From assembly GCA_963837345.1 (NCBI GenBank), contig CAWIMX010000001.1, positions 744,001-808,000 on the forward strand: a stretch of DNA of 64,000 nt, read 5' to 3'. Under the pieces are notes generated by a model. It was given only the letters and a program-made list of their open reading frames with translations, searched no databases and had not been told where the DNA came from. Source of the stretch: CAWIMX01 sp963837345 (GTDB lineage: Bacteria > Acidobacteriota > Vicinamibacteria > Vicinamibacterales > CAVVIG01). The position numbers and the translations under genes were made by a program. Positions 8,658 to 17,249 of the stretch are shown in pieces; position 1 is the stretch's first letter; every line of letters starts with the position of its first letter.

Positions 8658-9176
8658 GTGGAGCTTCCGCTCACCCGGTGCACCATCCGGTCGTGGCGCC
8701 GATCGGACGCCGTGTCGCTCGCCGAGCAGGCGAACAATCGCGCCATCTGGCTCAACCTGCGCGATCGGTTTCCCCATCCCTACACGCAGGCCGACGCGCG
8801 CATGTTCCTGCGCGAGGTGATGCATCGCGATCCGGAGACGGCGTTCGCCATCGACGTGGATGGCCAGGCCGTCGGCGGAATCGGTTTCGTGCCGCAACTC
8901 GACGTGGAGCGGGTGTCGGCCGAGATCGGCTACTGGCTCGGCGAAGCGTACTGGGGCCGCGGCATCACGACCGAGGCGTTGCAGGCCGTGACCCGCCATG
9001 CCATCGATCGCCACGGGCTCACGCGGTTGTTCGCACTGCCCTTCGCCTGGAACCTCCCGTCGTGTCGCGTCCTCGAAAAGGCCGGCTACACGCTGGAGGC
9101 CCGGCTGCGGCGCAGCGCCGTCAAAGACGGCCGCATCGTCGATCAGATGCAGTACGCGTTCGTGGTCGATGGATGA
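8658..9176 (+). CDS. GNAT family N-acetyltransferase (RimJ/RimL-like)
   Basis: 172 residues from a GTG two bases after the VOC stop. GNAT fold of the RimJ/RimL type: 'PLTRCTIRSWRRSDAVSLAE' at the N-terminus, 'IGYWLGEAYWGRGITTEALQ' (motif A, acetyl-CoA pyrophosphate loop) and 'PFAWNLPSCRVLEKAGYTLE' (motif B). It would transfer an acetyl group from acetyl-CoA to an amine on a protein N-terminus or small molecule. Last gene of the MFS-VOC-GNAT run; a strong hairpin follows. Confidence 0.88.
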   Translation: MELPLTRCTIRSWRRSDAVSLAEQANNRAIWLNLRDRFPHPYTQADARMFLREVMHRDPETAFAIDVDGQAVGGIGFVPQLDVERVSAEIGYWLGEAYWGRGITTEALQAVTRHAIDRHGLTRLFALPFAWNLPSCRVLEKAGYTLEARLRRSAVKDGRIVDQMQYAFVVDG

Positions 9177-9186
9177 CGTGCAGGTG

Positions 9187-9218
9187 CGACGTCCAGGCGC
9201 GGGCTGCCTGGTGCGTCG
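9187..9218. terminator. bidirectional hairpin between convergent genes
   Basis: CCAGGC (9193-9198) pairs with GCCTGG (9206-9211) around a 7-nt loop, extended by CGACG/CGTCG (9187-9191 with 9214-9218) after a small internal mismatch. It fills the gap between the GNAT stop and the ABC permease stop on the opposite strand. There is no T-run, so it is probably a GC-type terminator or transcript-end stabiliser. Confidence 0.5.
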
Positions 9219-11675
9219 TCATTCCGCAAGCGCGACCACCGGATCGATCCGTGTCGCCCGCCTCGCGGGAACGACGCAGGCCGCGACGGCGACGACGGCG
9301 AGCACGCCGGCGACCATCGCGATCACCGCCGGATCGGCGGCCGTGACGCCGAACAACTGGCTCTCGAGGCTGGTCTTGAGCGCGGCGACGCCTGTCGCGC
9401 CGATGACGAGGCCCGCCATGATGAGCAGCAGCCCTTCACGCAGCACGAGTTCGAAAATCGATCGCGTGGTGCCGCCGAGTGCGAGGCGAATGCCGATTTC
9501 CTTGCGCCGCTCCGTGACAAGGTAGGCGAGCACGCCGTAGATCCCGATCGCGGACAGGAAGAGCGCGACGGCGCCGAACGACACCGCGAGGAGCATCGGC
9601 GACCGCTCGCTGACGAGCGACTTCTCCGTGAGGGCCGCCATCGTCTGGGTGGCGAACACGGGAAGGTTCGAGTCGATCGACTGAATCGCGGTCCGGATCG
9701 CCGAGGTCAGCCGGGCAGGATCGCCCGTGGTTCGGACGGCGAAGGTGAGACCTCGCGGCACGTTCTGGTCCGAGGCCATGAAATAGGAGCCGACGGACTG
9801 ATCGCCCTGGGTCAGGCTGACGAGCTTCATTTCCTTCACGACGCCGACCACCGTGTAGAACTCCGTCTTGTCCGTGATGCCGAGCGCGCCGTTGATGTCG
9901 TCGGGCTGGTACAGCCGTCCCCCGATCGCGTCCCGGTTCGGCCAGAACTTGCGCGCGAGGCGATCGTCCACGATCACGACCCTGCCGGCGCCCTCCGTGT
10001 CGTGCTCGTCGAAGAAACGGCCCCGCGCCAGCTGAACCTTCATCGTCTCGAAATAGCCGGGCGACACGATCACGCTGGACGGCGCGATCAGCGACTCGCC
10101 CGGCTGCATCTCGTAGCCCTCGGCCATGATCGCGCTGGCACTGTGGTTGTCGCCGAAGGGAATCGCCGTGGTCAGGCCCGCCGATTCGACGCCCGGCAGC
10201 GCCCGGATCCGGGCGAGCGACTCGTGCATGAACGTCCGGAGCGCCCCGTCGTCGGCGTAGCGAGTGCGCGGCAGCGTCACCGATGTCGTCATGACGCCGG
10301 CCGCGTCGAACCCCGGATCCACGGCGAGGACGCGCTCGAAGCTGGCGAGCAGAAGCCCGGCGCCGATGAGCAGCACGAACGCCACGGCGACCTGGGCCAC
10401 GACGAGGCTGCGCCGCAGCAGGCGGGCCCCACGGCCCGCCGTGCCGCCACGGCCTTCGTCCCGCAGCAGCACGTTCAGATTGGCGGGCAGCACGGCGGCA
10501 ACGGGCACCAGCCCGAGCACCACGCCGATCACGCCCGCGACGGCCAGCGCATAGAGCGTGGTGGCCACGTCGAAATGAATGTCCGACCCCCGCGGCAGCT
10601 CCTGAATGTTCAGCACCGCGAGGCCCTGGAGCACGGCGTAGCCAATCGCGAGACCCACGACGGCCGCCACGACCGTGAGCAGCACGCTTTCGGTGACGAG
10701 CTGACGGGCGATGCGGCCGCGGCCCGCGCCCAGTGCCAGACGCGTGGCCAGCTCCTTCAGACGCGACCGGGAGCGCACCAGCACCAGGTTGGCGATGTTC
10801 ACGCCGCCGATCAGCAGCACGAACAGCGCGCCGCCCCACATCAGATACAGCATGGGCTTGACGTCGCGCACGAGGTAGTCCTGATAGCCGTGCACGATCG
10901 TCTCGAAACCGGCGTTGGTGAGAATGGTTCGAAACTGGGGAAAGCGGTCGAGATTGGCGGCGTTGAGCGCATTCACCTGCGCCTGGGCCTGTTCGAGGGT
11001 GGCGCCCGGCTTGAGCCTGCCCAGATTGATGAAATTATTGCTGTGCCGAGAGTTGTCGGACTTCTGCTCGTCGGTGAGCGCGAGCGGTTTCCAGAGGGTG
11101 ATGTCTTCGTCGACGAACCGGAACGACCGGGGCATGACGCCCACGACGGTATACGGCTGGCCGTCGAGCCGCAGATCCTGACCGATGGCCTTCGGATCGC
11201 CGTCGAAGCGCGAGCGCCAGAACCCGTCGCTGAGCACGACCTCGTGGTCGTGGCCGATCTGCGCCTCGTCGTCGGTGAACCCGCGGCCGACGCTCGGGTG
11301 CACCTCTGCGACGCGAAAGAAGGACGGCGTCACGTTCATCACACGCACGCGCGTGGGCACGCCGTCCTGGTCGACGCTCTGGTTCCCGAAGCTCGCCAGG
11401 GCCTGCGACTGGAAGGCCGTGACATCCCTCAACCGATCCAGATAGTCGGGCCCAGCGGCCCCGCCGATGTCTGGCGCGCCCGCCTTCGGATACGAATTGC
11501 TCATCAGGAGCACGCGGTCGGAGTCGGGCACCGGCAGCGGCTTCAGCAGCACGTTCTCGACGACGGAGAACATGGCGGCGTTGGCGCCGATGCAGATCGC
11601 CAGGGTGAGGCCGGCCGTGAGGGTGTACGCCTTGTCTTTCCACAGCAGCCTGCGGCCGACGCGCAGATCGTTCAT
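9219..11675 (-). CDS. ADOP-type ABC permease (FtsX/MacB-like)
   Basis: 818 residues with the ADOP layout (acidobacterial duplicated orphan permease): one N-terminal span ('AYTLTAGLTLAICIGANAAM'), a large periplasmic MacB_PCD domain, three spans forming the first FtsX domain ('ALFVLLIGGVNIANLVLVRS'), a second periplasmic domain and a second FtsX domain near the C-terminus ending in 'RIDPVVALAE'. Such permeases fuse two MacB-like halves and usually have no ATPase gene beside them, as here. They are thought to act as mechanotransmission or export permeases. Unlike the one at 19.45 kb it lacks the PadR-linked N-terminal prefix domain. The gene is single, closed by hairpins downstream and a heptad repeat upstream. 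Confidence 0.88.
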   Translation of the reverse strand: MNDLRVGRRLLWKDKAYTLTAGLTLAICIGANAAMFSVVENVLLKPLPVPDSDRVLLMSNSYPKAGAPDIGGAAGPDYLDRLRDVTAFQSQALASFGNQSVDQDGVPTRVRVMNVTPSFFRVAEVHPSVGRGFTDDEAQIGHDHEVVLSDGFWRSRFDGDPKAIGQDLRLDGQPYTVVGVMPRSFRFVDEDITLWKPLALTDEQKSDNSRHSNNFINLGRLKPGATLEQAQAQVNALNAANLDRFPQFRTILTNAGFETIVHGYQDYLVRDVKPMLYLMWGGALFVLLIGGVNIANLVLVRSRSRLKELATRLALGAGRGRIARQLVTESVLLTVVAAVVGLAIGYAVLQGLAVLNIQELPRGSDIHFDVATTLYALAVAGVIGVVLGLVPVAAVLPANLNVLLRDEGRGGTAGRGARLLRRSLVVAQVAVAFVLLIGAGLLLASFERVLAVDPGFDAAGVMTTSVTLPRTRYADDGALRTFMHESLARIRALPGVESAGLTTAIPFGDNHSASAIMAEGYEMQPGESLIAPSSVIVSPGYFETMKVQLARGRFFDEHDTEGAGRVVIVDDRLARKFWPNRDAIGGRLYQPDDINGALGITDKTEFYTVVGVVKEMKLVSLTQGDQSVGSYFMASDQNVPRGLTFAVRTTGDPARLTSAIRTAIQSIDSNLPVFATQTMAALTEKSLVSERSPMLLAVSFGAVALFLSAIGIYGVLAYLVTERRKEIGIRLALGGTTRSIFELVLREGLLLIMAGLVIGATGVAALKTSLESQLFGVTAADPAVIAMVAGVLAVVAVAACVVPARRATRIDPVVALAE

Positions 11676-11701
11676 GGATAGTCAGACGGATGATTGGAGT
11701 C

Positions 11702-11791
11702 CTGAGTTCGGAGTTGCGAGTTCTGAGTCTTGGGTTCTGGAGTCCGGGGCCGCGTGCCTGGACACTCACGACTCACCACTCACGACTCACA
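11702..11791. repeat. inverted arrays of GAGT heptads
   Basis: Six tandem 7-mers of the CTGAGTT type (11702-11743) face four 7-mers of the ACTCACG type (11764-11791), which read CGTGAGT on the other strand. The arrays are in inverted orientation around a 20-nt centre. The tract fills the gap between two minus-strand genes. A related five-unit array lies at 35828-35862. Confidence 0.7.
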
Positions 11792-11797
11792 ATCTTC

Positions 11798-13735
11798 CTA
11801 CATCCCCCTTCGTGTCAGGATTTGCTCCATTTCGTCCATCACGCGATTCATCTGGCGGACGGCGAGGTCGAGGGGCTCGTCGGTGGTCATGTCGACGCCG
11901 GCGTCCTTGAGGAGATCGATGGGATATTTCGAGCCGCCGGCGGCGAGAAACGCCAGGTACTTGTCGCGCGCCTGGCGGCCGGCGTCTCCGCCGGCCGTGA
12001 CCTTCTCGACGAGGGCCGAAGAGGCCGTGAACGACGTCGCGTACTGAAACACGTAGAAGTCGCGGTAGAAATGCGGAATGTAGCTCCACTCGTTCGCGAT
12101 GTAGGGATCGACGATGCAGACACCCTCGTCGTTCCCGTAATACTTCTTCGTGATGTCGAGATACAACTTCGACAGGGCCTCGCCCGTGATCGGTTCGCCC
12201 TTCTCGGCCATCTCGTGCATCCGCAGCTCGAACTCCGCGAACTGGGCCTGGCGGAAGAGCGTGCCCTTCGCATTCTCGAGGAAGCTGCCGAGAAGCGACA
12301 GGCGCGTGTCCTCGTCCGTGATCGTGTCGAGCATGTGCCGCACGAGCAGCTGCTCGTTGAATGTGGACGCCACTTCGGCGACGAAAATCGGATAGTCGGC
12401 GAGCGGATAGGGCTGCGCCTTGTTCGACAGATAGCTCTGCATCGTATGGCCGAGCTCGTGCGCCAGCGTGCTCATATCGTCGTACTTGCCGTTGTAGTTG
12501 ATCAGCATGTACGGGTGCACGTCGTAGGCGCCGCCGTCGGAATAGGCGCCCGACGCCTTGCCGGCGGTCGGGAACAGATCGATCCAGCGCTCGCTGAACG
12601 CCCGCTTCAGCACGGCCGCGTAATCGGGGCCGAGCGGCGCCACGGCGTCCAGCACGTTCCGCTGCGCCTGTTCCGGCGTGTATTCGAGCGTCACCGACGC
12701 GACCAGTGGGGCATACAGATCGTAGTAGTGCAGCTCGTCGAGCTTCATCATCCGCTTCCGGAGCTTGAGGTACCGATGGAAGGTGGAGAGGTGCGTGTTG
12801 ATGCCGTCGATGAGCCGCGTATAGACAGTGGTGGGAATGTTGGGGCCGTCGAGCTCGCTCTCGAGGTTCGAGCCGTACTTGCGCGCCTTCGCCACGAACC
12901 GCACCTTCTGCACTTCGCCGTCCATGGTCGTGCCGAAGGTGTTGCTGAACTTGCCGAGCGCGCCGAAGAACGACGACATCACGAGCTGGCGATCCGCGCG
13001 GTTCGGAGCGCCGCGCTCGGCGGTGAACGCCGCCTGATCGAGCGTCACGTGCCGGCCGTCGCTCAGCGTGACCTCGGGATACGGGAAATCGGCGTTGGTG
13101 AAGATGTTGTAGACGTTGCCCGGAGTCGCGTCCACCGGCGTCGCGTCGGCGAGCAGCTTCTCCTCGGAATCCGTCAGGGTGTGGGCCGCGCGGCGCGCGA
13201 CGTCTTCGAGATGGAACCGGTACACGCCCAGGCGCCCCTCCGACGCGATGAAGCGCTCGAGCGTCTGCCGATCGATCTTGAGGATCTCCGGCTCGATGTA
13301 CGCGGCCTCGGCGCCGAATGCCGAGAGCTGCTGCACCATCTCCTGCTTCATCCCCTGATGCGTCGCGTCGCGCGTGTCCTGGTCGGCGAGCAGTCCGGCG
13401 TAGGTATACAGACGCGAGAGCGTCTTGCTGAGATCCGACTGCAGGACGAGCGCGTCGGCCAGCGTCGACGCCGACGACGCGAGGCGCCCGCGGTACTGCC
13501 CGAGCGATGGCAGACGCTGGGCGAAGGCGTCCTTCGCGGCGCGCCAGGCGCTGTCCGTCGGATAGATGTCGGCAAGATTCCACGTGTAGCGATCGGCAAT
13601 GCGGGTGCGGTCGCGCTCCTGCGCCGCCCCGGAGCTCACGAGCACGGCCATCGCCACCACGACGGCGAGGCCGACAGGTCGCTGGGACGAGTGGTGGGAC
13701 GAACGGCATCGGGCGTCGGATGTCAACGTGCGCAT
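11798..13735 (-). CDS. pepF: oligoendopeptidase F (M3 family), exported
   Basis: 645 residues. The ATG at 13735 is preferred to upstream codons that would run into the divergent MFS gene; TACAAT on this strand ends 6 nt before it. A signal peptide ('VGLAVVVAMAVLVSSGAAQ') is followed by the PepF N-terminal domain ('YTWNLADIYPTDSAWRAAKD') and the M3 thermolysin-like domain with zinc motif 'LAHELGHTMQSYLSNKAQP' (HELGH) and 'TFNEQLLVRHML' supplying the Glu ligand. It should cleave oligopeptides of about 7-17 residues. PepF is normally cytosolic; the leader here suggests a periplasmic form, as seen in Acidobacteriota. Confidence 0.92.
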   Translation of the reverse strand: MRTLTSDARCRSSHHSSQRPVGLAVVVAMAVLVSSGAAQERDRTRIADRYTWNLADIYPTDSAWRAAKDAFAQRLPSLGQYRGRLASSASTLADALVLQSDLSKTLSRLYTYAGLLADQDTRDATHQGMKQEMVQQLSAFGAEAAYIEPEILKIDRQTLERFIASEGRLGVYRFHLEDVARRAAHTLTDSEEKLLADATPVDATPGNVYNIFTNADFPYPEVTLSDGRHVTLDQAAFTAERGAPNRADRQLVMSSFFGALGKFSNTFGTTMDGEVQKVRFVAKARKYGSNLESELDGPNIPTTVYTRLIDGINTHLSTFHRYLKLRKRMMKLDELHYYDLYAPLVASVTLEYTPEQAQRNVLDAVAPLGPDYAAVLKRAFSERWIDLFPTAGKASGAYSDGGAYDVHPYMLINYNGKYDDMSTLAHELGHTMQSYLSNKAQPYPLADYPIFVAEVASTFNEQLLVRHMLDTITDEDTRLSLLGSFLENAKGTLFRQAQFAEFELRMHEMAEKGEPITGEALSKLYLDITKKYYGNDEGVCIVDPYIANEWSYIPHFYRDFYVFQYATSFTASSALVEKVTAGGDAGRQARDKYLAFLAAGGSKYPIDLLKDAGVDMTTDEPLDLAVRQMNRVMDEMEQILTRRGM

Positions 13736-13741
13736 CCCGCC

Positions 13742-13768
13742 ATTGTAGCGCCGGCGATCGGATAGAGT
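13742..13768. promoter_or_regulatory. divergent overlapping near-leaderless promoters
   Basis: The 43-bp gap between pepF and the MFS gene holds a -10 for each direction. TACAAT on the minus strand (13742-13747) ends 6 nt before the pepF ATG. TAGAGT on the plus strand (13763-13768) ends 10 nt before the MFS ATG. The two polymerase footprints must overlap, so the genes should compete for transcription. Confidence 0.5.
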
Positions 13769-13778
13769 GGCCCCCGAC

Positions 13779-15059
13779 ATGCCGCGATCCCGCGCGCGGG
13801 GCCGTCTGCTGGTCTTCGCCTTTCTGATCTCCGTCGTCACCTATCTGGACCGCGTCTCGATCTCCGCCGCGGCGCCGTTCATCATGGCCGACCTGCACCT
13901 CACGGTGCTGCAGATGAGCGTGGTGTTCAGCGCGTTCACGCTGGCCTACTCGCTGTTCGAGATTCCGTCGGGATGGCTGGGCGACGTGCGCGGCGCCCGC
14001 CGCGTGCTGACGCGCATCGTCGTCTGGTGGTCGGCATTCACGATGCTGACGGGGCTGGCGCAGGGCCTGCGATCGCTCGTGGCGATCCGGTTCCTGTTCG
14101 GCGCGGGCGAGGCCGGCGCGTTTCCCAACATGGCGCGCGCGTTTTCGCGCTGGTTTCCCTCGCGCGAGCGCGGGCGCGCCAATGGCGTGCTGTTCCTGGG
14201 CACGCGCGTCGGCGGGATGCTCTCGGCGCCGGTCGCGCTGCTGCTGATCCGCGGCTGGGGGTGGCGCGCGAGCTTCACGGCCATCGGATCGCTCGGCCTC
14301 GTGTGGGCGGTGTGGTGGTACGTGTGGTATCGCGATCGTCCCGCGGAGCACCGCGGCGTGAACGCCGAGGAGCTCGCGTGGATCGAACAGGACGGCCGCG
14401 CCGCCGCCGGATCGCCGTCGCGTCCGCTCGCCCCCGAGGCCGACGACCATCGAACCGTCCCCTGGCGCGCGATGGCGCGCAGTCGCAACGTCTACGCGAT
14501 CGGCGTCATGTATTTCACGTACGGCTACGGCCTGTACTTCTACTTCACCTGGCTGCCCACCTATCTCATCAGCGTGCTCGGGTTCTCCCAGGTGAGCGGC
14601 GGCCTGTTCGCGTCGCTGCCCTTCCTGCTCGCCGGGCTGGCCAACATCGGCGGCGGGTGGCTGACCGACGCCCTCGCGCGCACGCGCGGATTGCGGGTCG
14701 CCCGCTCAGGTCTCGGCTCGATTTCGTTCCTCACGTGCGCCGCGCTCGTCCTGGGCTCCACGATGGCCCCCGATCCGGTGGCGAAGGCCACGCTGCTCGC
14801 CTGCGCGCTGGCCGCGGTGGATCTCGCGCTCAGCGCCTGCTGGGCGGTGTGCCTCGACATCGGCCGCAACCACGCGGGCGTCGTCACCGGCTACATGAAC
14901 ACCGTCGGCAACCTGGGCGGCCTCGTCACGCCGCTCGTGTTCGGGTATGCCGTCGAGCGCCTGGGATCGTGGACGCTCCCGTTCGTGATCACGTCGGCCG
15001 TCTATGCCGTGGGGGCGATCGCGTGGTTGTTTATCGACCCTCGGAGTGGTGAATTGTGA
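13779..15059 (+). CDS. MFS transporter, ACS family
   Basis: 426 residues and about 12 spans. ATG 13779 is chosen over GTG 13767 because the latter overlaps the -10 element. Landmarks: 'VVTYLDRVSISAAAPFIMAD', 'EIPSGWLGDVRGARRVLTRI', 'AIRFLFGAGEAGAFPNMARA' and 'FSRWFPSRERGRANGVLFLG'. These place it with sugar-acid and hexuronate carriers (ExuT/GudP type) of the anion:cation symporter family. It shares only family-level similarity with the carrier at 6.8 kb. A second role could be export, but the family mostly imports. Confidence 0.86.
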   Translation: MPRSRARGRLLVFAFLISVVTYLDRVSISAAAPFIMADLHLTVLQMSVVFSAFTLAYSLFEIPSGWLGDVRGARRVLTRIVVWWSAFTMLTGLAQGLRSLVAIRFLFGAGEAGAFPNMARAFSRWFPSRERGRANGVLFLGTRVGGMLSAPVALLLIRGWGWRASFTAIGSLGLVWAVWWYVWYRDRPAEHRGVNAEELAWIEQDGRAAAGSPSRPLAPEADDHRTVPWRAMARSRNVYAIGVMYFTYGYGLYFYFTWLPTYLISVLGFSQVSGGLFASLPFLLAGLANIGGGWLTDALARTRGLRVARSGLGSISFLTCAALVLGSTMAPDPVAKATLLACALAAVDLALSACWAVCLDIGRNHAGVVTGYMNTVGNLGGLVTPLVFGYAVERLGSWTLPFVITSAVYAVGAIAWLFIDPRSGEL

Positions 15060-15107
15060 CAGAAGGATGCGCTACAATTCCGAGCCACCAGTTGAGGTAA
15101 GGAATCC

Positions 15108-15830
15108 ATGAAGAAGACCCTCGCGACGATGGTGTTTGCGGCGGTCGCTATGACGCCGCCGGCTTCATCGGCGCAGACGCCCGCGCCCGACGATGTGCCG
15201 AATCTGGCGGGCGTGTGGGACGGCGGCGCCCGCGCGAGGCCCATCAACAACGAGCGCATCCCCTGGGGAGCCGAGAATTTCCCCGAGCTCAACGAGCGCG
15301 CCCGCGCGTACCAGAAGGTTTTCGACGAGGCCCTCTCCCCCAAGTACGACTGCCAGCCGGCCACGCCGCCGGCGCTCGAGTACGATCCGTACGCCATGGA
15401 AGTCGTCCAGTGGCCCGACCGGGTGCTGTTCCGCTACGAGAAGGACGACCAGCTGCGCACCGTCTGGCTCGACGGCCGGCAGCCGACGATTCTGGACATG
15501 GGCATCCAGGGGTTTTCGGTCGGCCGCTACGAAGGCGGCGCGCTCCTCGTGGATACCGATCACTACCTGTTCGACATCACCGGCTTCGACGACTACAACG
15601 GCATCCCCTCGTCTCCGCAGAAGAAGATCCACGAGCGCTACTGGCGCGAGGGCAACGAACTGCGGGTCACGGTGACCGTGGAGGATCCGATGTTCCTGAA
15701 GAAGCCCGCCTCCTACACGACCCGATGGCTGCCCCAGCGGCCCGGGTACAAGCTCTCGTCGTGGGACTGCGACCCGGAAGCGGCGCGCGCGGCGGTCAAG
15801 ATGATGCCGCCGAAATACAAAGACCAGTAG
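15108..15830 (+). CDS. secreted protein of unknown function
   Basis: 240 residues with a signal peptide ending 'PASSAQ'. The mature part begins 'VPNLAGVWDGG' and includes 'EALSPKYDCQPATPP', 'MEVVQWPDRVLFRYEKDDQ', 'LRTVWLDGRQP' and 'VTVTVEDPMFLKKP'. The GVW and mid-protein 'RTVWLDGR' blocks recur in acidobacterial secreted proteins encoded beside DUF6152 genes, as here, but no activity is known. Promoter-like TACAAT at 15073-15078 lies 29 nt upstream, and GAGGTAAGGA precedes the ATG. First gene of an operon that runs to 17.68 kb. Confidence 0.75.
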   Translation: MKKTLATMVFAAVAMTPPASSAQTPAPDDVPNLAGVWDGGARARPINNERIPWGAENFPELNERARAYQKVFDEALSPKYDCQPATPPALEYDPYAMEVVQWPDRVLFRYEKDDQLRTVWLDGRQPTILDMGIQGFSVGRYEGGALLVDTDHYLFDITGFDDYNGIPSSPQKKIHERYWREGNELRVTVTVEDPMFLKKPASYTTRWLPQRPGYKLSSWDCDPEAARAAVKMMPPKYKDQ

Positions 15831-15843
15831 AAGGATGGACGCG

Positions 15844-16269
15844 ATGAAGGCTCAGCAATGGATCCTGTCGGCGGCCCTGGCCGTGGCCGCCGTGGCGATG
15901 GTCACGACCGTGCCGGCCCGAGCGCATCATTCGAGCGCGCCGTTCTACGATGCCACCAGGCACGTCGAGGTGCACGGCGTCATCACGCGGTTCCTGTTCA
16001 AGAACCCGCACTCGTTCCTGTACTTCGACGCCACCGACGAGTCGGGCCAGAAAGTGGAATGGCAGATCGAGCTCGGCCCGGCGGCCTCGCTCACGCGCAC
16101 GGGCTGGACGCCCGACACGATGAAGGTGGGCACCGAGATCGTCGCGTCGGGCCAGCCGTCGCGCGCCGAAGGCTCGCACGGCATGTGCTGCGCCCGGATC
16201 ACGCGGCCCGACGGCTCGCCGATCCGGCCCGGCGGGCGCGTCGCCGAGGAACAGCAGCCGCCCCGCTAG
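15844..16269 (+). CDS. DUF6152 family secreted protein
   Basis: 141 residues from ATG 15844, which has AGAAGG nine bases upstream; ATG 15835 abuts that site and is less likely. A signal peptide ends 'VPARA'. The mature protein opens 'HHSSAPFYDATRHVEVHGVI' and continues 'FKNPHSFLYFDATDESGQ', the DUF6152 hallmark (paired His, then NPH), and ends 'GMCCARITRPDGSPI'. The fold is a small beta barrel and the function is unknown. Sits 13 nt after the preceding secreted-protein gene, a pairing common in this group. Confidence 0.8.
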   Translation: MKAQQWILSAALAVAAVAMVTTVPARAHHSSAPFYDATRHVEVHGVITRFLFKNPHSFLYFDATDESGQKVEWQIELGPAASLTRTGWTPDTMKVGTEIVASGQPSRAEGSHGMCCARITRPDGSPIRPGGRVAEEQQPPR

Positions 16270-16284
16270 CGTGACCACGAACCG

Positions 16285-16761
16285 ATGACCGGGTGGCTCG
16301 AAGGGTCGGCCCTGGCGACCTGGGCGCGCACGTCGCCGTCACTCTGGGCCTACCCGACGCTGCTCACCCTCCACACCGTGGGCCTCGGCATCGTCGTCGG
16401 GGCCTGCGCGACGATCGACGTCCGGCTGCTCGGCTTCGCGCCGCGGATCCGGATTGCGGCGCTCGCCCCGCTTTTTCGCCTCGTCTGGATCGCCTTCGCG
16501 GTGAACGCGGCCACGGGCGTGGTGCTCTTCATGGCCGACGCCACCACCAAGTCGCAGCAGACGGTCTTCTACGTGAAGCTCTCCCTCATCGCGATGGCGC
16601 TCGGCGTCACGACGGGCATAGCCCGCGCGGTGCGGCGATCGGCCGACTCGGGGCCCCCCGAACGCGCACCCGTGCCCGCGGCGTATCGGGCGCTCGCGGT
16701 CGCGTCGCTCGTGCTCTGGACGGGCGCGATCGTCGCCGGGCGGCTGATGGCCTACCTCTGA
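16285..16761 (+). CDS. integral membrane protein, DUF6644-like
   Basis: 158 residues with four hydrophobic spans near residues 18-45, 62-85, 92-115 and 133-155. 'TLHTVGLGIVVGACATIDVRLLG' matches the DUF6644 pattern in which a His in span 1 and an Asp-Val-Arg after it are conserved. These could bind heme or quinone, but this is speculation. Its stop shares a base with the next start (TGATG), and the downstream gene is its paralogue, suggesting a heterodimer. Confidence 0.75.
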   Translation: MTGWLEGSALATWARTSPSLWAYPTLLTLHTVGLGIVVGACATIDVRLLGFAPRIRIAALAPLFRLVWIAFAVNAATGVVLFMADATTKSQQTVFYVKLSLIAMALGVTTGIARAVRRSADSGPPERAPVPAAYRALAVASLVLWTGAIVAGRLMAYL

Positions 16762-17249
16762 TGGCCCCCTTCGTCGCCTGGGTGCAGGCCACGCGCCTTT
16801 CGCAGGCCATCGTGTTCAGCACATGGATCTGGCCGCTCTGCGAGATCGTCCATTTCATCGGGCTGGCGCTCGTCATCGGGATCGCGGGCTTCTTCGACGT
16901 GCGGCTCATCGGGTTCTTCAAGCGCATCCCGGTGGCGGCCGCGCGCGAACTGATGCCGTTCGCCATCGGCGGGTTCGGCCTGAACCTCACGACGGGGCTC
17001 GTCTTCCTGATCGGACATCCCGAGCAGTACGCGTACAACGTCGCGTGGTGGTTCAAGGTGGCGTTTCTCGCCGTGGCCGGCTTGAACGCGTTCGTTTTCG
17101 AGGCCGCCGTCGCGCCCCGCCTCGCCACGCTCCACGACGACGAGGACACGCCGCTCGGCGCGAAGCTGATCGGCGTCATCTCGCTCGTCGCCTGGTTCGG
17201 CGTGTTGTTCTTCGGACGCATGCTCCCGTTTCTCGGCAATGCCTACTGA
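16761..17249 (+). CDS. integral membrane protein, DUF6644-like
   Basis: 162 residues and four spans, with the fuller DUF6644 pattern: 'WPLCEIVHFIGLALVIGIAG', then 'FFDVRLIGF', 'PFAIGGFGLNLTTGLVFLIG' and 'WWFKVAFLAVAGLNAFVFE'. The 'IVHFIGLALVIG..FDVRLIG' block parallels the upstream gene, so the pair arose by duplication. Function unknown. It overlaps the following thioesterase gene by 11 bp, so it belongs to the same transcript. Confidence 0.8.
   Translation: MAPFVAWVQATRLSQAIVFSTWIWPLCEIVHFIGLALVIGIAGFFDVRLIGFFKRIPVAAARELMPFAIGGFGLNLTTGLVFLIGHPEQYAYNVAWWFKVAFLAVAGLNAFVFEAAVAPRLATLHDDEDTPLGAKLIGVISLVAWFGVLFFGRMLPFLGNAY

Noticed and set aside
9219..11675. MacB macrolide exporter
   Set aside because: There is no ATPase domain in the protein and none nearby; the duplicated FtsX layout is that of ADOP permeases.
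15835..15843. ATG 15835 as start of the DUF6152 gene
   Set aside because: It abuts AGAAGG with no spacing; ATG 15844 has proper spacing and gives a cleaner signal peptide.
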